From: Anniella stebbinsi
Taxonomy: Eukaryota > Chordata > Lepidosauria > Squamata > Anniellidae
DNA length: 64,000 nt
Assembly: GCA_029215795.1 (NCBI GenBank)
Contig: JARDYH010000004.1
Location: 219,345,017 to 219,409,016 of the forward strand
Direction: 5' to 3'
Shown here: piece after piece, positions 41,146 to 52,894 of the stretch
Numbering within the stretch: position 1 is the stretch's first letter
How the letters are laid out: every line of letters begins with the position of its first letter
Program-made: the position numbers and the translations under genes
Notes under the pieces: generated by a model
Told to the model about the DNA's origin: nothing
What the model saw: the letters and a program-made list of their open reading frames with translations, nothing else
Databases searched by the model: none

Positions 41146-41500
41146 AGTTAGGGGTGGCTGGCCGGCCGGCCAGGCATGTACATGGTTACAAGTGCACATT
41201 TTAATATATATATATTTTCTTTTAAAAGACGTTATCCCTTTCTATGGCCAAATGGTGCTTGTTCCCAAGTCAATGTGTTTAGCACTGGGGAGGCAGAAGC
41301 AAAGCCCATTTTATTCCTGCAATCCTGATGGGGCTATGATTTAAGTGAGTTTAAAGTGCAAAACTGCACATGCTCAGAGTTTGTTTTTGTTTTTTAAATC
41401 AGGAATGCCAGTTTTTGTTTGTTTGTTTTGTGTGTTTGTTTGTCTGTTACTGTAACTTCTCAGGAATGTAGAAGATGTTGCAAAGCACTGAATGGTGGTG
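41146..41500. other. Unassigned sequence
   Basis: Tandem GGCCGGCCGGCC at 41160-41171 and TTTGTTTGTTTG-type runs near 41415-41445. No gene recognised. Confidence 0.35.
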
Positions 41501-41504
41501 GAGA

Positions 41505-41745
41505 GGTAGGGTAGCCAGGTGGCCTACGTTACAGAGGAGAGTCTTCTGTTTTGCAGAGCTGGCAGAGGACAGTCCTTTATTCGCAGCTTTCCTCTCTTTG
41601 AAGGACTGTCCGGACTAGTTCTTCACGATGTAAACATTTTAAGCACCTGACAGCGGACTGAGCAGGCACACTGGTCAGCTAGTCAGTCTTCACCACTATG
41701 GTGAGATGAATTGTATTTATGTTTAAATAACAGTTACTGAACAGT
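41505..41745 (+). mobile_element. U1 unclassified repeat
   Basis: TAGGGTAGCCAGGTGGCCTA, CGTTACAGAGGAGAGTC, TTTGAAGGACTGTCC, GACAGCGGACTGAGCAGG and GTCAGTCTTCACCACTATGG follow U1 order. This copy shows the left end best, starting TAGGGT. Confidence 0.6.
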
Positions 41746-42340
41746 ATCCAATTGGGTCTCACTGCTTGCGGCCAGCCCCAGCCCATAAGTGACCCTTACT
41801 GCTTCTGCAACGTGATTTCGTGCTTCCATGGGTGAGCCCCACTTGTTTATAGAAGGAGGGAGGTCACAGGAGCCCTGCCCGTTCCAGAAACTAGCATTTC
41901 TGCTTCTTTGGGGGCTTGTCCCTGGAATTGCGATATCATATCATGCAAGCGGTAGGGTCCCAAATCGGATATTTCCCACTATTCCTAAATTTGCACCTGT
42001 ATTTTGGTGATGCAATGTGGAAGTGGCCAACTGTAGGGGAAGGGGAAGAAGATAGAAATGTTAATATTCTGTGCCTCACAACTGTAGTAGTGCAACATGG
42101 CCATCTAAAGGGAGAAGACCATTAGACCATACAAGTTTTAAAATTACCTAGCTGCACCTTTGAGGCTTCTGGATCATTTAGGCTATATTCTCGAGACTAG
42201 CTCAGGCCTAATCCTCTTAAGACAGGCCACAGTGGCATGCACCTGAAAGAATTCCACAAGATAATCCGAACGTTCATACATAAAAAAAATCAAAGGATTC
42301 CCCATACTTTATAAATCATACCATGTCAACCCCTGCTTCA
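41746..42340. other. Unassigned sequence
   Basis: No recognisable gene or repeat. Confidence 0.35.
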
Positions 42341-42344
42341 GGTA

Positions 42345-42573
42345 ATCGTGGGCCGCAATCCTACTGAACATAGTGGGGAAAAATGTGCAGGGGGGAATAT
42401 TTGGGCATGGGGGCGATTTGTGCATTTTTGCGAGTGTGAATTTGCACAAATATGATTTTTTTACAAATTAGGGAATTTGGAAAAAATCAGATTCCACCCA
42501 TGAGCAGATGAAGGAACAAAAGGCACCAGACTCCCACAGAACACAGGTTTTACAAATCCGTACATTCCTAGGT
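42345..42573. mobile_element. H4 hAT-like MITE, partial
   Basis: CGATTTGTGCATTTTTGCGA, GTGTGAATTTGCACAAATAT and the right end TTTTACAAATCCGTACATTC then CTA match H4. The left terminus is not recognised. Confidence 0.5.
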
Positions 42574-43025
42574 TGAGTGTGGGCTTTTCATCTCCAGTTA
42601 GAAAAATGATATCAGCTCATTTGTCTTCCATGAATTACCTAAATTGTGTGGATGGCTGAGAGTATCCCTCCATCAACTACTATAAGTGAGAGAAGGTGCT
42701 TATACTTTCAACAGATGAAAGTTTACCTGAGAAGCCACAGGACAACTGATCAGTTAAAGTGCTTGGGCTGTTCTGGCTATTGAAGAAAAGTTGTCAGATT
42801 TGGGGGATCTGAAGGGTATTGATGGATTTGCTGCTTTGCACAACTACAGGCATATCCAACTTCACTAAGCTATGTAGAGACATTGCCAACATAATCCCAA
42901 TTGAATCAATTATTCAGTGTAATGTTTGTCAACATTACATCCTTCTCCACCCCTTCGCCCCCCAGGTGAATTCTTCTAGAGCAGCCCTTGGGTTGGTGTG
43001 TTGTGAACGTAAAGTTTAGAAGCCC
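42574..43025. other. Unassigned sequence
   Basis: No gene or repeat recognised. Confidence 0.35.
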
Positions 43026-43029
43026 TCCT

Positions 43030-43445
43030 TGCTCTTTCTTTCCCTTCTGACGAAGTTTGAAACTTTGCTCTTTCATCTCCCTTTTAATTGGTATCCATTA
43101 AAATGGCAACGAAAGATCCCTGATGATAAATACTGACAAGCGCGAGTGAGAAATTTTCCTATTGGACTGTCCCCCAAGCGCAGGGCCTACTAATAATTAA
43201 CAAATCGAGCAGGTACTAAAGCTGCGGCCCTCGTCTAATGGAGCAGAAGACAGGGAAGTATTAAAGGAGTGCTAACAGCTGGCTTGTTAATACCATGAGA
43301 GCCAATTTCTTACATAAGACACAAATGGGGAGGCCCAATGGTAATTACAGTCGACTTTAAGATAAACAGGAGCAAAATACCTCATGAATCAATATCATAA
43401 TCATGCTCAGTGACTATTTATCTGCAAAACTCTTTGCGTCACCTA
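43030..43445. other. Candidate conserved non-coding stretch
   Basis: Repeat-free, AT-rich and motif-dense (CTACTAATAATTAACAAATC, CTGGCTTGTTAATACCATGA, GGTAATTACAGTCGAC, TCATGAATCAATATC). It looks like a developmental enhancer-type conserved element. This is a guess from texture. Confidence 0.3.
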
Positions 43446-43447
43446 GA

Positions 43448-44170
43448 GGCCCAACCTGTCAGGTTCCCGGCTGTCATGCCTGACCCAGACCAGGATGACT
43501 TATTGGATGATTCTGATTCTGAGACCAAGGAGTCCAATGACCCTGACACTGGCACTCCTGGATGAGGCCCCTGAGGACTGCACATACCCCATAGGATCTG
43601 AAGAGGAGGCCAGGCATCCACTGAGCCCTAGAACACATCAGCACCAGAAGATAGAGGCACAGCCACAGGGCCAGCCCTACCATTAGGCAGAGTGAGGTGG
43701 TCGCCTCAGGTGGCAGATGTTGGGAAGTGACAGCAAGGTGTTGGAGATTGCTGTGGGACACGCTGCCTGCCTTGCGCCTCCTAAGCTACCCTGCTGCCTT
43801 CAGGTGTGGTGGAGGATCTTGTCCCATTGCCAGTACTGAAGAATGATTCAACTGCCAGTCCAGTCAGCAGCAAAATGTTTTGCACAGGCCACCACCTGGA
43901 GGCAAAGTGCATTCCTCAAAAACCACAACAACTGGAGTCTTCATGAGTTGGGCTGTCCTCATGAGGAGGACTTTTTACACAAGCGTGGATTGAAGTTCAG
44001 CTGAGCCCTGTAATTTGAGAGCTGTCGGAAACAACACAGCTTACCTCAGCTTCTAGTGCCTTGTACTCTTAATTCCTTGACCCTGCCTTGTATCTGGACC
44101 TCCATGATACTGCCTCATGGATTCCTGCCCCCTTCCTCGTGTCACCAAGTGGTCCTCCTTGACCACCAAT
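43448..44170. other. Dispersed-repeat-like sequence with acidic frame
   Basis: A short plus frame near 43474 reads MPDPDQDDLLDDSDSETKES and stops. A similar acidic stretch occurs at 14.95 kb. The later part (TTCCTTGACCCTGCCTTGTA) is rich in CCTTGACC words seen in reptile LTR or satellite-like repeats. Class not resolved. Confidence 0.3.
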
Positions 44171-44424
44171 TATTTGGCAGCTTCCTAGCTTTTACGTGCC
44201 CCCCCCCAAACAGGCTAAAATGCCTCTCCTAAGCTTCGTTACTGCAAGAGGTTCAAGCAAAATTGTGCTAGTATTTTTGGCCCTGCCCCTTTTGCCTTTG
44301 GCGCCACCCTCTTTGCCTGCAGGCCTGCCAGCCACTGGAATGCGACCTCTGAGAGCTTCACTAACATTGGATTCGGCTCCCTGGCCAATGTACTTCAAGG
44401 CATTCTGTGAAAGCCTGCCTACCT

Positions 44425-44755
44425 GTGGCTATTCTTCACACAGCACATAGTTAAACTATGGAATTTGCTCCCACATGTTGTAGTGATGGCCACCAATTTG
44501 AGTAGCTTTAAAAGGTGGTTGGATAAATTCCTGGAGGAGAAGGCTATCAATGGCTACTAGCCCTGATGGCTATGTGCTACCAGAGGCAGTAAGCCTATGT
44601 ACATCAGTTGCTGGGGAACAAGGGTGGGAGGGTGCTGCTGTTGCACTCTGCTTGTGTGTCCCTGGTCAACAGCTGCTTGGCCACTGTGTGAATAGAGTGC
44701 TGGACTAGATGGGTCCTTGGTCTGATGCAGCATAGCTTTTCTTATGTTCTTATGC
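44425..44755 (+). mobile_element. CR1 3' end with reverse-transcriptase C-terminus
   Basis: The first part translates to HIVKLWNLLPHVVVMATNLS and FLEEKAINGY, the C-terminus of CR1-type reverse transcriptase. It is followed by AGCCCTGATGGCTATGTGCT, GTTGCTGGGGAACAAGG and the terminal TTCTTATGTTCTTATG. 5'-truncated and inactive. Confidence 0.85.
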
Positions 44756-44969
44756 GGTGAAATGCAGTGGGTGGCTTAGGAAATAAAGGACTTTCTAGAT
44801 AGTGGCAGTGTCCAGCTGCAAAACTCTGACCAGGGAAGTGCAGCTGGCTTTTTTTCACTTTATAGACCCTGTCCTGGGGGAGGGGGCATTTGCTTCTCTG
44901 GAACAAAATCTGAGATAAATCTATCTGCTGTTTGCTGAGCTGTGTTTGATGTTGTGGTGGATCTTAACA

Positions 44970-45225
44970 GAGAGCCTATCTACACACGCAGGATAAAACA
45001 CATTGAAAATGTTTTGAAAACTGTCTATGGAGTGTGTCCTGGGCCCCAACAGTTCTCAAAACTGTCAGCCCTATCTACACTACTGCTTTAAAATGGTTTA
45101 AAACGGTTTAAAATGGTTTATAACAGTTTTGAGAACTGTTGGGGCCCAGGACACACTCCATATACAGTTTTCAAAATGTTTTCAAAGTGTTTTATCCTGC
45201 GTGTGTAGACAGGCTCATAGATATC
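44970..45225. mobile_element. H6-type palindromic MITE (about 250 bp)
   Basis: Left end GAGCCTATCTACACACGCAG; right end CTGCGTGTGTAGACAGGCTC. The arms continue GATAAAACAC...GTGTTTTATC and CTGGGCCCCAACAGTTCTCA with its complement, so nearly all of it can fold back on itself. No clear target duplication. Confidence 0.75.
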
Positions 45226-45251
45226 TTTCTGTTTTTATGGAGTGTCGTTTT

Positions 45252-45305
45252 AGGAGAGAGAGAGAGAGAGAGAGAGAGGATAGATAGATAGATAGATAGA
45301 TAGAT
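45252..45305. repeat. (GA)n-(GATA)n compound microsatellite
   Basis: GA units at 45252-45279, then GATA units to 45305. Confidence 0.95.
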
Positions 45306-46150
45306 TTTGTGTGGGGTTTTTAAATGTTTCCCACTACACGAGGCTTAGCTGGGAGACAGATGAGTGAGCGAACGGGGAAAAAAATTATGGTTTATGACTT
45401 GTATCTAAAACAAATTTTATTGGAAACTTTTATGTTAGTAGGTTTTAGTACTTTTTATGGTGAGGAGTTCTGAAAACTGCCATAATTTTTTGTCTTGGGG
45501 GTTATGATTACATTTGTATCTTTCCCCACCTTATATAAATAAAAAAGACAGTTTTTACTGTAGATGCTTAAATGGTTAGAATGGTGTTTGGGTTGCGACG
45601 AACCTTTTATAGGCATGGTGTTATAAGAATTTATTTTAAAAATAACAATAAAGAAATACAACTTAACATTTCTTGATGAAGAAATCCCAACCCTTGGTGA
45701 TATGAACAGGAGTTGGATCAAACTAGAATTCCGTCCCTGGTAGGCACTTATATGGTAAAATCAGAACTTGAATAGAGGACTTTTTTGAACAGTTTGAAAT
45801 ATAAATACTCACCTCTATTGCTTTATTTAGAAGAAACTTTTAAAAAGTTTGACTTTTAAGAAGCAAACAAACAACAAAAGTTGCAATAAGCCCATTGCTA
45901 TCCACAAGATGGTAGGAACATAATGAATATGCCTTCTAGTAAAAGCTTGAGAATTAGTATGCACAACATATAATAAGACATCCTCCTTGTGAATAAAACA
46001 TTTTTTAATTTTTTTTAAAAAAAATCAGATTCCAATTAAATCAGTTTCAAGAGGTTCATATTTCTTTTTTAAAAAAATCTTCAGTATTCAACTGATTGTG
46101 AAATACTTTTTTTCATTAGTGTTTTTTGTGTGAATGATATGAAGGAACTG
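45306..46150. other. Unassigned AT-rich sequence
   Basis: Several T- and A-runs (46000-46022, 46058-46080). No gene or repeat family recognised. Confidence 0.35.
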
Positions 46151-46169
46151 AACTATAGTGTATTTTCTG

Positions 46170-47000
46170 ATCACTTCACCTGTGCACTTGACTGGAAGTT
46201 GCAGATGAATCCTTGAGACACCAAACCCTCTTGCTTCTGTACCATGGTTAAACTGAAGTCAGATGCTGGCGCATGAAGCTCTTAGAGAAGAAAACGGAGT
46301 GCATTATGCAGGAGTATATTATGTTTTCTCATGTATATCTAGATAAAGGAATGACTGATTTCCCCTTGTTAGAAATGACTTTTCAGTCTGCAAAAGTACA
46401 AAACAATCTGGACGGTAAACAAGCTTCTTTATTGAAATTCAATCTTGCAAGATTGGGTGCTAAACTACAAAAGCAGAGCAGGCACAACGAACATCAAAAA
46501 TCGCACCTATTTATTCTCTGCCATGGTCAGTGAGGATCCCTCCCCTGTCAGGAGATCCAAAGTTTACAGCCTATCACGACCGCCTAATTAAACTACTCAA
46601 ATCCCCGCCCCTGTTTACATATCCCCTTACTCTATATTTGCGACCCTAAACCACTTATTTATTTATTGCCTAATACAGTGTCCCTTCCTCTGTTTCTGCA
46701 AGCATCTTCAGCTACGCTTAACCACCAAAAGGTTCCAGTTCCCATTTTAAAAGGTCATTTCTGCATGTATGTCAAGTTTTGCCTTTTGAAGCTTTCCCAC
46801 AACAGATATGATCGTACCACAAATGCTATTTTCTACTAATACTTAAATGTCAAGTGAACAGAGTATAGTCTCACTTACATAGGTTTAACCGCAAACAGCC
46901 CACCTACACCTTCCTGTTTTCAATCTACTAGCGAGGTTTCTATCACATGCATATTCCATTACAAACATAGCATCAGCCCAAGCCTACCTATTTACTTAAT
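46170..47000 (-). mobile_element. Possible solo LTR of an endogenous retrovirus
   Basis: On the minus strand an upstream region with GGGGCGGGG and a TATA-like GAATAAATAG is followed about 80 bp later by TCAATAAAGAAGCTTG, the expected U3, R and U5 order. No gag, pol or env sequence flanks it. I could not fix TG...CA ends or a target duplication, so the limits are rough. Confidence 0.35.
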
Positions 47001-47129
47001 TTATTTTATTATGAGTTTATGAATTAATTCTTCCCTGTATTATAATCATTATGATTAGAACTGAAAAAGTAACATTTCCTCATTTCTCACACCCTTACTT
47101 GAACATCTAAAGTGTGAATGCATCTCATC

Positions 47130-49231
47130 AAAGCTTGATTGCATGGGGACTTCCGGTGAAGAAATGGTGGCCGTGCCAGCAGAACTTTTAGCTCTGTTGT
47201 GACTGGATGGCGGTAGCTCTCTGGGAGCCTCCCAGATGGAGCTTAAAATTCCCCAGAAAAGGGGGATGCAAAGAGCATACCACAATGGGTCCTGTAAGCT
47301 CATCTCATGGGGTAATGAAGTCGTTTCGTCGGAGTTTCAACATGAGGGAGTGGGACTGTGGATAAGACATCGCTCAGATGCTGTTCAGGATGTTGTTCAG
47401 GTCGCTCTGTCTTCATTCCCTGAATGATTAACATCAGAACCTAACATCAGAAATATGGGCTGCCTTTGGTGCAGTGAAGAAGAGGGGTTACATCTGGTCG
47501 GCAGGTACTTAATCACCCTCCCTTAATCACATTTCAAATAATGAAGAAAAGATCTGGAAAAAGCAGGAGGAAAGGAAAAAGAGAGAGGGAGTTGCCGGCA
47601 TTGGAAGTCTCTCTCTGTCGGACAGCTCCGGATTTAAGCACAGGATTGAATGATTTTTATTTTTTTGTTCAATGGAGTGAAGAAGTATAAGATAAGAATT
47701 ATGGCTAATTAAATATAAGATTGATTACTTTCATTCCCCAGCTAATTGGAAAACATTGGTCTGCAGAGATAAAGAAATATTTTCTCATATCACTTGGCGG
47801 GTGAGGTATTTCACTCTTTTTTATTATTGTTTGAAGAAGAAGCATACTTAAGTGTCGTTTTCTTTTGGAGAGAAATATTTAAGAAAAGTTAATGACTGGG
47901 AGAGAGTTTAATGTGTTTTTAAAGATGGGATAAAATGGATGACACCACAAGATGGAGAAGAAGGAGACAAAGAAAGATGGTGGTTGTTGTTAAAGAATAA
48001 GAAAAGAAAATGTGGCCATTTTGTTTTTGACAAACGAAGTGTGTTGAAAACAAGAAGCTTGTAAATTGATGGACTGTGGCAGAGAAAGGTGGATTGTTTG
48101 CAGGAAGGAAGGTGAAGTGATTATTGATGCGACCCGCGAGTGAATGGGGACTTTTTGTTATTTTTTGGATTTGTTTTGTTGTGTTTATTTTTAAGTGGGT
48201 CAAAAGATGGGGAAATTTTGATATATATCTATAATATGAATAAGAACAAATTTAGTGATGTTAATGGAATGAAACAATAGAGTTATAAGACTGGTTTATA
48301 TGGGGAGTAGAGAGTTATTTTATATTGAATGGAAAATGTTATATGAGAAAAGAGGTTAGGAGAGAAGAGGGCCATTTTTTCTTCTGTGTGTCTTGGGGCT
48401 GTGACGGGGGAGGAGAGACGTTGAAGAGTCTGGTTAAGTGTTTTCCCTGAGATGGATGTGAATGAGTGGAGTTTTTCCTGGACTCTTGTTGGGTTTGTTT
48501 TGTTTGATGGGATTTTTTATTATTATTACTGTTACTTTATTATTATTAGTATTATTTTTAGAATGTATTTACAACATGAATAAGAACAGACACAATGTTG
48601 TTGGGAAGAGGATATAAATGCGTAATTATTAAGTAATGTGTATTTATTTAAAAGAGTGGGGAGGATATAAGCTTAAAATTGTTGTGAGTTATAAGATTAC
48701 TTTAAGGGTAAGTTTTAGGAAGAAGAATTGGACATTTCTAGAAGAATTGTGATGGAGAAAGAAGAATTTACAAGAGACTGGTAAGAGTCTGGAATTTCTT
48801 TGAGATGGAAGATTGGAGACATGGAAGTTTTTTGGACTCTTGCTGGGTTCGGTTTTGGGTTATTTCTTTTTTTCTTAAGTATGTGTAATAACGGAGAAAT
48901 AAGGGAAGAAGAGAGTTTTCTTATGGTGAATGAAAAATTTGATAAGAGAAGAGAAAGGATTATTATTTGTGGTCTGTTTAAGTAATTTTTAATAATGGGG
49001 GAATAAGAATGTTAACAAGTGGTTGTGTTAAAAGGGGAGGATGGACTTGTTTTTTTTTCTTTCTTTTAAATTTTTTTTTATGTAGTACCTGCTTTTAAAA
49101 GGATTTATAAAATTTGCTGTGGGAAAGATAGGGGGTCCTTTTAAACGTTGTATGTCTTTGTAAGGTTTGTTTTTATGTTTTTAATAGTGAAACAGAATAA
49201 AAATTATTAATAAAAAAAGCTTGATTGCATG
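47130..49231 (+). mobile_element. L1-like non-autonomous insertion with 16-bp target duplication
   Basis: AAAGCTTGATTGCATG lies at 47130-47145 and 49216-49231. The 2.07 kb between begin GGGACTTCCGGTGAAGAAAT, which resembles an L1 5' UTR start, and end with CAGAATAAAAATTATTAATA and an A-run. No ORF over 94 codons and no reverse-transcriptase motif. Imperfect tandem units of roughly 330 bp lie within 48.1-49.0 kb (each with TGGACTCTTGYTGGGTT-like words). Probably an L1 5' UTR-derived or internally deleted element moved in trans by L1. Confidence 0.7.
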
Positions 49232-49500
49232 AAATAGCAATAGAGAGAATGTTTTACAATCTATACCCTTAGCTGTACCTTTCCAGCTCTCTTCTGTTCT
49301 CTGTCTTTCTCTCTCTCCAACATAGCGACATAAGAAATGTGAAAAAGGACATGTTTCAGATCCCAATTCAGTGGTTGGGATAGGAGGAGGATTTGCCTCG
49401 GACTGCTGTGAGCAACCCCTGCTCTGGCTCAAATTCGGGAAAACAGGAGCTTCGTAAGTCTCCCCTGTATTGGGGACATCGTCAAATGACTATAACTTTT
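49232..49500. other. Unassigned sequence
   Basis: No gene or repeat recognised. Confidence 0.35.
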
Positions 49501-49502
49501 TC

Positions 49503-49970
49503 AAATGTTGTTACAGTTGGATGAGATTTGCAGGCATAATAGTCCCTTCTAAGGGTATAAAGCAGGCCAAATTGAAAACAAATATGTGCAACACCTGTTG
49601 TGCTACGCACCTTTACAACATGACTACCTCCCCACAAACAGGTGCTTATAGGTGTTTCTTAGCAGCATAGGATGACATTCGCATATGAAACATCCTGTTC
49701 TGAGGGGACGAAGCCTGTCAAATTTCAGCTAAATAGGTACAGGGGTGTGTGCAATGGAAGCCTTCAACGTCTGAGGCTTATAGATAGATAGTTAAATGTT
49801 ATTACGGTTATACAACCAGCATGTTTGAGGCTTTGAAAAAGAAAGGGAACCATCTATAACTTAAAAGAAAATGTTTGGCAGAATTGGATGAAACTTGCAG
49901 GCATGGTACCTCTTTCTGAATGGATGAGGTCTGCAAAATACAAAGACCTAAAAGGGTCAAATGGCGCCTG
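49503..49970. repeat. Three diverged direct repeats
   Basis: Units start near 49519 (GGATGAGATTTGCAGGCATA), 49670 (GGATGACATTCGCATATGAA) and 49885 (GGATGAAACTTGCAGGCATG). Each is followed by TTCTAAGG/TTCTGAGG-like and AAATT-containing stretches. Spacing varies from 150 to 215 bp. Parent family not recognised. Confidence 0.4.
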
Positions 49971-50134
49971 CAAACAATCTAGATGTGGCCTTTTTGGTAC
50001 TCTGCAGTGCTCTGAACACCATCTTTGGTTAAAAACAATGGTTTAAATTCATTTTGGGGAGACTGTGGCCATTGGGAGGAGGTTGTCCAGGGGGCGAAAG
50101 CTTCCCAAAGTTGTCCACCCCGATCTATACATTT

Positions 50135-50525
50135 GCCACTTACACGTCACCAAAAAAGTGGGCAACAAGAGGACACTAATTTGCATAACATTTCCATATG
50201 CAAATTGTTACCTATAAATCTATATAGATATATAGATGCAAACTTAGAAATAATAAGTTTAATTTAAATAGAAATGCTAGATATTTCACCATAGTGGAGA
50301 AGACTGACCGGATGACCAGCGTGTTCCTGCTCAGTCTGCTGTCCAGATGCTAAATGTTGATGGGCCACTTCAAGGCCTCTGCTGCTCTCCTTCCTTGTGG
50401 TTCTTTGACTTCAAACTAGACCTGAGCTGGATGGCCCATCCAACAGAGGAGAATTTCAACTAGAGGACTGTCCTCTGTAAAGCAGGTCACCTGGCCAACT
50501 TAACAGTCTATGGCTAGGTCGGGGT
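50135..50525 (-). mobile_element. U1 unclassified repeat, near full length, reverse
   Basis: GAGGACACTAATTTGCATAA, CATTTCCATATGCAAATTGT, GCAAACTTAGAAATAATAAG, ACCATAGTGGAGAAGACTGA, TGCTCAGTCTGCTGTCCAG and GAGGACTGTCCTCTGTAAAG, ending CAGGTCACCTGGCCA. With the 61.1 kb copy it defines U1 from end to end (about 390 bp). Confidence 0.65.
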
Positions 50526-51515
50526 ATGACCTATGGCAGTGGTGATCTTACTTCTGTGTCCTACATATGTCCAGTCAACATTTTATCTGGAAATGGCGAT
50601 GGCCTACACATCAGTTTCGCAAACCCTACATGAAAGAACCATGTGTGTATGAACCAGGTAACATGTGAAGTGCCTCTAATTGAGGCCTTGATTTTTCAAC
50701 ATCCTCCTATGGGATGACAAGCATCCTCCATTTGGGAGACCTTTGGCAAACTAGGATGATTGGAATATGTAGAAAGACACACAGCATGAATTTCTTCCCA
50801 TTTCATAGTGATATAATTGCCATGGCTTCCCCCCAAGGCACCTAAAAATGTCTTGCAAGGTCCAAAACAGACATTACTTTAAATTTGCGGCTAGCAGCTA
50901 TGTGAGTTTTTTCTTTAATTACTTTAAAATAGGCACAAGGGCCTGAATTTGATTCAGACTGGGATCCTAGCATGGAGGCATGGGGCTTTTAAGAACTGGA
51001 TTGGGTCCCTTATGCTTACTCTACAATAAAAAGTGGGGGGAAATGTGACTGCTAGGTATAGATTTACAGTAATGGTTGTTTTGGCCCTAAGAGATACTTA
51101 TTTCCTTCCCAAGTTTGGAGCTAGGGTTTAAACTGACTTAAATTTGTAGTGTTTGCCATGACTTCCCTTATGCCCTGCGATTCCACACTTCCCTTTGTCA
51201 ATGAAAGGGTACCACCTCTCCGTAAAGGTTTTAGGACATCGGGAAAGAAGTGGCAAAGGTAAGCATCAAACAATTCTAACAAACAGTCCTGCAGGCTATG
51301 ATGTGAATCAGATTTAGGATATCAGACACATTGAGACCACCTTAAGAGTACAATAGTAATAAAATATTACCCAAAGGGTAGAAGAATAATTTCTTAGATG
51401 GTGGGGAAATTGCCAGAAGCCAGAGGCTGAAGGCAATATGCACCATCAAAAGGAGTGATAGTTACCTAAGGCAGTTTATTTTTCTACTTCTGCTCCAGGG
51501 AACCACCACATCTTT
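50526..51515. other. Unassigned sequence
   Basis: One kilobase without a recognisable gene or repeat. Confidence 0.35.
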
Positions 51516-51516
51516 T

Positions 51517-52030
51517 GTGGTGGCGGTGGGGATATATTGTCTGTTCAAAACTTCTTTAAACTATGGTGATCTATGCTGTTCTTTTATTAGAATGTGGCTT
51601 AGGTTCCACCTGCTTGTCTGTGGCTTTATTCATTTAATATTTGATAGTTTTACATTTAGCATAATATTTTATACTAGCTTGATTCATGCAGACCATCTGT
51701 GCACTAGTACTTTATCGCTTGATTTCATACTTTTCTGGCTTTTCCACGGGTGCCTGGAAAAGACGGGTGTGAAGCTGACCAGGAGTCCATTGGACTTCCC
51801 CTCTGGCACTCCCCCTGCTCCCTCCCAGCTGCTCCCACCCATTCACCTACCTGCCAACCCATGGGACTTACCTGAGGCCTGCGTGCATGCTGCCGAGCCA
51901 GCCGGCCCCTTCTCTGGACTCCCCCCTCCTGGCCACTCCCTGACTCCCTCCCAGCTGTGTTTACATATCCTGTTGCTTAGACACACAAAGTTCTTCTCGT
52001 AGCTCGGAACCTTGGTGCCACACATCACCT
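51517..52030. other. Unassigned; 161-codon open frame judged fortuitous
   Basis: The plus frame 51517-52002 starts hydrophobic (IYCLFKTSLNYGDLCCSFIR) and ends proline-rich over a GC-rich pocket (51765-51960). The composition break at about 51765 suggests two unrelated sequences joined by chance. No domain recognised. Confidence 0.3.
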
Positions 52031-52084
52031 TAGTGTTTTATATAGAGAGGTTATGGTGCGAGTCTGTGTAATGATGTTTTATGT

Positions 52085-52190
52085 TGAAGACTGCAACCTC
52101 TTGGATACTTAACTGAGAGTAAACCCCATTGAGCACAGTGGGGATTTATTTCTGAGCAAACACACTTAGTACTGTATAAGGAAATGGGCA
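52085..52190 (+). repeat. AGTAAGCCCC-type module
   Basis: GACTGCAACCTCTTGGATAC, GAGAGTAAACCCCATTGAGC, ACAGTGGGGATTTATTTCTG and AGCAAACACACTTAG. Same module as at 3.0, 21.9 and 38.6 kb, here best preserved. Confidence 0.55.
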
Positions 52191-52890
52191 TCCTTCTGGT
52201 AGGAAATGCAATATATTATACATGGTAAAATGAAATAAATACTTTAGATTAATTCATTCTTAATGAGAAGGAATATTCACAGTCTATTTTAGCCATTCTA
52301 CTGATTTGGTGTTTTAGTTAACCTTTCCTTCTCTCCCCCATTAAACAGAATAGCTGTCATATTGTATATTAAATTGATTGTGGTTGGTTTAAAGCAGGGT
52401 TGGTAGAAAGTAAAATTATCTATATACTGCTTTTTCAAAAATGTCATGACTAATTAGTATTGAGGTCTAGAAATTGTCCCAACAAATATGATAATTACAT
52501 GAATATACTGAGCTATTTGCATGAGGGAGAATTCCAAAACACTTTGCCAAGCTCTGACGAGGCTAACTTAAACTTCCAAATGTCCTCGTTTTATAAAATG
52601 TATCCAAATGTATTTTGAAAGGTGCACTTTTAGAGAAAATGTATGTTTAAGAATGCATATTTACATAAGCATTTAAATGTAACTTTTTAATGCAGAAGCA
52701 AAATGCAATTTATGGGTGAACAAATGCAAAAATAGACTAGAAATAGACTGATTCGTCTATCCATCCTGATAAGTAAGGCAGGGTCCTATTCCCCCTCCCT
52801 CCCCACACTTTTGCCAGAACTTCATCCCCCATGATGTTAGGAGAGTGAGAGTTTAATGAACTTCCATTGGTTTGAGTTCAGAAACGGGGA
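52191..52890. other. Unassigned AT-rich sequence
   Basis: No gene recognised. Confidence 0.35.
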
Positions 52891-52894
52891 ACAA

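Noticed and set aside
51517..52002. 161-codon plus-strand open frame as a gene
   Set aside because: Composition changes abruptly in the middle, the second half is a GC-rich pocket, and no domain is present.
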